From Pseudaminobacter sp040045035 (lineage in GTDB: Bacteria; Pseudomonadota; Alphaproteobacteria; Rhizobiales; Rhizobiaceae): a DNA stretch of 64,000 nucleotides. This document shows, in pieces, positions 60,799-64,000 of this stretch. A program made the translations under genes and the position numbers. The notes beneath the pieces are model-generated. The model saw only the letters and a program-made list of their open reading frames with translations, did not search any database and was not told where the DNA came from. Location: NCBI RefSeq assembly GCF_040045035.1, contig NZ_JBDZDS010000002.1, positions 434,001 to 498,000 of the forward strand. The letters run 5' to 3'. Positions within the stretch are counted from its first letter, which is position 1. Each line of letters begins with the position of its first letter.

Positions 60799-62625
60799 AT
60801 GTTTGTCGATCGGGAAAGGTCCGGCGGAGAAGCCATTTCACAGGAGCGCCGCGACGAGACTCAGCCGGAAACCCGGGTGCTGGGCCATGTCGTGCAATGC
60901 GACGGCGCGCGCGCCACGATCGCCGCGTTCGCCGACGTCGACGAAGGGACTGTCACCGGCCTTTGGACCGTCGGCCGGCTGATCTCGATCAATCTGGGCG
61001 TAGCGCGCACCGTCGGCCTGGTCTATGCGATCGGCCGGCCGGATCGCATCTGGAACGAGGACGGCCGCAATCCCATCGAGGTCAGCGTCGAGCTGGTCGG
61101 TGAGGTGCGCGATGGGCCTGCCAACAGCGCCCCCGTCTTCGACCGTGGCATCAACGTCTATCCGCATATCGGTGCGGTCGCCCATCGCATTCGCGGGCGC
61201 GACCTGCAGGCTGTTTACGACCTCGCCGGGCGCCCCTCAGCCACCATCGGCCAGCTCTCGCAGGACGAGACCATCAACGCCTGCATCGCCGTCGACGACA
61301 CGCTGTCGCGCCATTTCGCCGTCGTCGGCACCACCGGCGTCGGAAAGTCGACGGCGGTGTCGCTGTTGCTGCGCAAGGCCATCGAAACCCGGCCCGAGCT
61401 GCGCGTGCTGATCCTGGATCCGCACAACGAATTCGCCGACGCCCTGCCCGAGCACAGCGTCAAGGTGGACACATCCACCCTCGACCTGCCCTTTTGGCTG
61501 TTCCGCCTCGAAGAATTCGCCGAAGTGCTGTTCCGCGGGCGCGAGGTCGTTCCCGAGGAGATCGACGTCCTGCGCGATCTCATTCCCCACGCCAAGAACC
61601 TCTACCGCAACCCCAATGCGGGGACGTTCCTGCGCCGCGGCGCTGACGCGCTGACAGCTGACACGCCCGTGCCCTACCGCATGGCCGACCTGATCAAGCA
61701 GATCGACGAGCGCATGGGGATGCTGGAGAGCAAGAATGATCGCCCCGTCTATCGAGCGCTCAGGACGCGAATCGAGTCGGCCATCGCCGATCCGCGCTAC
61801 CGCTTCATGTTCAATTCGCGGCTGATCGAGGACACGATCCACCAGACCATCGGCGACATCTTCCGCATTCCCCATGGCGGCCGGCCGATCACCTGTTTCG
61901 AGATGGCCGGCCTGCCGTCCGAGGTGGTGAATTCGGTCTGCTCGGTGCTGGCGCGGCTGGCCTTCGATCTGGCGCTGTGGAGCGAAGGCAAGCTGAAGCT
62001 GCTGCTCCTGTGCGAGGAGGCGCACCGCTACATGCCGGCCGATCCGCGCCTCGGCTTCGCGCCGACGCGTCATGCGCTGTCGCGCATCGCCAAGGAAGGC
62101 CGCAAATATGGCTGCTATCTCGGCGTCGTCACCCAGCGGCCGGGCGAGCTCGACCCGACCATCCTGTCGCAATGCTCGACGATCTTCGCCATGCGGCTCG
62201 CCAACGACCAGGACCAGAAGATCATCCGCTCGGCCATTGCGGATTCCTCGGCCTCGTCCCTGTCCTTCCTGTCGTCCATGGGCCAGCGCGAGGCGATCGC
62301 CTTCGGTGAAGGCGTGGCCACCACCATGCGCCTCAAGTTCGAGCGCCTGCCGGCGAGCCTGATCCCCGGCGCCCACAAGCGCCGGGCCGACGAGGCTTCG
62401 GCTATCAACGACGGCGAGATCGACCTCGCCCAGATCGTCGAGCGGCTGCGCAACGTGCCGCGTCCGCAACAGGCGCTCGGCTTGGCCGAAACCGTCGACA
62501 TGCAGCGGCAGGCCGGCGACCCCGGCTACCGTAAGCCGGTGACCGCGCCGCCGGTGCCCGATGATCTCGACGTCAGCTTCGGCCTGAAACCCTCGGTCTT
62601 CGGCCTCCGCCCGCGCTCGGACTGA
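60799..62625 (+). CDS. HerA-like ATPase (DUF87)
   Basis: 608-residue hexameric-type translocase ATPase. Walker A is FAVVGTTGVGKSTAVSLLL near residue 183; Walker B is LLLLCEEAHRYMP near residue 400; the arginine-finger region is VTQRPGELDPTILSQCSTI. The N-terminal part resembles the HAS-barrel domain of HerA. HerA usually works with the NurA nuclease in end resection or with other partners in defence systems; no nuclease gene is adjacent here. ATG 60799 is chosen with AGGGGGCAAG upstream; an earlier ATG at 60763 is possible. Confidence 0.88.
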   Translation: MFVDRERSGGEAISQERRDETQPETRVLGHVVQCDGARATIAAFADVDEGTVTGLWTVGRLISINLGVARTVGLVYAIGRPDRIWNEDGRNPIEVSVELVGEVRDGPANSAPVFDRGINVYPHIGAVAHRIRGRDLQAVYDLAGRPSATIGQLSQDETINACIAVDDTLSRHFAVVGTTGVGKSTAVSLLLRKAIETRPELRVLILDPHNEFADALPEHSVKVDTSTLDLPFWLFRLEEFAEVLFRGREVVPEEIDVLRDLIPHAKNLYRNPNAGTFLRRGADALTADTPVPYRMADLIKQIDERMGMLESKNDRPVYRALRTRIESAIADPRYRFMFNSRLIEDTIHQTIGDIFRIPHGGRPITCFEMAGLPSEVVNSVCSVLARLAFDLALWSEGKLKLLLLCEEAHRYMPADPRLGFAPTRHALSRIAKEGRKYGCYLGVVTQRPGELDPTILSQCSTIFAMRLANDQDQKIIRSAIADSSASSLSFLSSMGQREAIAFGEGVATTMRLKFERLPASLIPGAHKRRADEASAINDGEIDLAQIVERLRNVPRPQQALGLAETVDMQRQAGDPGYRKPVTAPPVPDDLDVSFGLKPSVFGLRPRSD

Positions 62626-62818
62626 GCGCCCCACCAAGAGCCATGCGTCGCGGCCTTGCGCCATTGGCGGCGGGGCTGCTCGCCCCCGTCCTCCGGCGGA
62701 ATGACCCCACGATACTTGAGATCGAATCGGCCCTGCTCCACGGCAAGACGATGTGCTGGCGGCGCAATTGGCGCGGCGTCCGGTCTACCAGCTATGCGTT
62801 GCCATAGACGGCAATCGC

Positions 62819-63610
62819 TCAGGCGCAGACGCGGTTCCGGCCCTGCCTCTTGGCGTGATAGAGCTGCTTGTCGGCGCGGCGGAAGAACTCTTCGGCCGCT
62901 TCCTTTCGGTCCCACACGGCCAGCCCAACGCTGGCGGTGATCTTGAGCCTGACATTGCCCGAAAAGACCGTCGTGGCCGCGATGGCCTTGCGGATGCGCT
63001 CGGCAAACCTGACCAGTGTGTCTGCGTCCATGTTCGGCGCCACCACGGCGAACTCCTCGCCGCCCAGGCGCGCGACCACGTCGTGATAGCGCGTCATGTC
63101 GCCAAGGCACTTGGCCACCGCGCGCAGCACATCATCGCCGATATCGTGGCCATGCGTGTCGTTGACCTGCTTGAAGTGGTCGAGATCCAGGATCATCAGG
63201 CCGACCGGCTTGTCGATGCGGCGGAACTCCGCAAGATATTCCTTCAGCGCTTCGTCGAAATAGCGCCGGTTCTGCATCCCTGTCAGGCCATCGGTCAGCG
63301 CCGCGTGCTCCAGCGTTTCCGAACGCGCGCTCAGCGAGGCGGTCATGGCCCGCAGCTTGCCCTCTTCCTTCACCTGGGTGCGTATCTGCGGATAGATGAA
63401 GAATATTCCGAAGAACAGAGCCGTCGCCAGCAGCACGCCCGTCGAGAATAGCAGCTTGGAAAGATAGACGACGCTCTCGCTGTGCCCCGGCTCGATCATG
63501 AGCTGGTGCAATTGCTGCAGCACGTCATAGGCATGCACGGTCAGCACGCCAGCCGTGAGGATGACGGTGATCAGTACAAAAAATGCCGACTCCGACTGGT
63601 GGAAACGCAT
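62819..63610 (-). CDS. diguanylate cyclase, membrane-bound GGDEF protein
   Basis: 263 residues. Two membrane helices (about residues 8-26 and 50-73) flank a short outer loop, followed by a linker helix and a GGDEF domain with the active-site motif RLGGEEFAVV (near residue 183) and DLDHFKQVNDTHGHDIGDDV. All catalytic residues look intact, so c-di-GMP synthesis is expected. No RxxD inhibitory site is evident just before GGEEF. Between this gene and the HerA gene (62626-62818) I see no ORF worth reporting. Confidence 0.93.
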   Translation of the reverse strand: MRFHQSESAFFVLITVILTAGVLTVHAYDVLQQLHQLMIEPGHSESVVYLSKLLFSTGVLLATALFFGIFFIYPQIRTQVKEEGKLRAMTASLSARSETLEHAALTDGLTGMQNRRYFDEALKEYLAEFRRIDKPVGLMILDLDHFKQVNDTHGHDIGDDVLRAVAKCLGDMTRYHDVVARLGGEEFAVVAPNMDADTLVRFAERIRKAIAATTVFSGNVRLKITASVGLAVWDRKEAAEEFFRRADKQLYHAKRQGRNRVCA

Positions 63611-63773
63611 GAACTGCCTGCTGCCGAGATACCCCGCCCTGAATCGGGAGCATGGTCATCTTGTTTTTGGCACGGCCAGCCTTACGGACAGTTAATCCGA
63701 TCAACCAAAACGCGAGCATCTTCGCTTTCGTCCCAGCTCGCGACGCGGCGCCGGCCGATGCGCGGAAACCTGC

Positions 63774-64000
63774 TCACGCCAGATTTTGATTGCCTTCAAT
63801 GCGCTTCCATTCCGGTCCCAGCTGATTGCGGAACCAGGTGGACTGGCGCTTGGCATATTGCCGCGTTGCAATCTTTGCGCGCAAAATCGCCTCGGAAAAC
63901 GCCATCTGGCCGGCATCGGCAGCCTGAAGCTCGCGCACGCCGATAGCCTTCATCGCCGGGAGGGCGGGATCGAGCTCCATTCTCGTCAGCGCCCTCACCT
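63774..64000 (-). CDS. miaA: tRNA dimethylallyltransferase, 5' end missing (partial)
   Basis: The C-terminal 74 residues of MiaA, which adds the isopentenyl group to A37 of tRNAs reading UNN codons. LDPALPAMKAIGVRELQAAD and ATRQYAKRQSTWFRNQLGPE are characteristic of the C-terminal part. The gene continues beyond the right edge, so the ATP-binding N-terminal domain is not in view. The 163-base gap to the GGDEF gene contains no obvious terminator. Confidence 0.93.
   Translation of the reverse strand, partial: VRALTRMELDPALPAMKAIGVRELQAADAGQMAFSEAILRAKIATRQYAKRQSTWFRNQLGPEWKRIEGNQNLA

Overview
The window is GC-rich, densely packed chromosomal DNA of an alphaproteobacterium. A Hyphomicrobiales member, probably a Phyllobacteriaceae relative of Mesorhizobium or Aminobacter, is the best guess. 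The reasons are a complex I operon with alphaproteobacterial-style subunits and extra genes, an aerobic cob cluster using CbiD instead of CobF, a BA14K-type secreted protein, and promoters with the GGAAC-N16-CGTT pattern of the sigma factor EcfG. The taxon is inference from gene content; no rRNA or marker search was possible.

Layout. 1-11735 (minus): nuoA to nuoL (nuoL runs off the left edge), one tightly spaced complex I operon carrying three non-Nuo insertions: a GFA-family zinc protein between nuoC and nuoD, an unknown protein between nuoF and nuoG, and a possible 64-residue ORF between nuoH and nuoI. 12080-13279 (plus): a YcaQ/AlkX-type DNA glycosylase. 13323-29985: a cobalamin riboswitch followed by a cob cluster (DUF1636 gene, cobW, cobN, G, H, I, J, L, E, M, A, B, S, T), with cobK and cbiD embedded on the opposite strand. 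30013-33527: a stress-type YqjD-like gene behind an EcfG-like promoter, an SH3 protein, a flavoprotein and a DMT exporter.

33590-36592 is a scar. It holds an aldo/keto reductase pseudogene and two halves of one IS256-type element lying in opposite orientations around an rluA-rsmJ rRNA-modification pair, which fits an inversion with one breakpoint inside the element. A tRNA-Lys(CTT) follows. 36922-44375: phzF-like gene, a MacAB-type export system, a Nudix/EEP pair, a glycine-rich BA14K protein behind a second EcfG-like promoter, and a PilZ protein.

44506-64000: ilvC with a TetR regulator, kup, pdxJ, a SpoIIAA-like/PP2C pair, a RecD-like helicase, a vapBC toxin-antitoxin pair on an AT-rich promoter, a DUF4126/flavin disulfide reductase pair, a cobalt-type nitrile hydratase operon with a LysE exporter, a 2OG-oxygenase-like gene, ilvIH behind an apparent leader-peptide attenuator, a HerA-like ATPase, a GGDEF protein and the 3' end of miaA.

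Themes: respiration; B12 synthesis (corrin ring, cobalt insertion and parts of lower-ligand assembly, but no cobF, cobS/T chelatase partners, cobO, cobP, cobQ, cobC or cobD here); branched-chain amino acid synthesis; and general stress response. No phage, CRISPR array or intact mobile element was seen.
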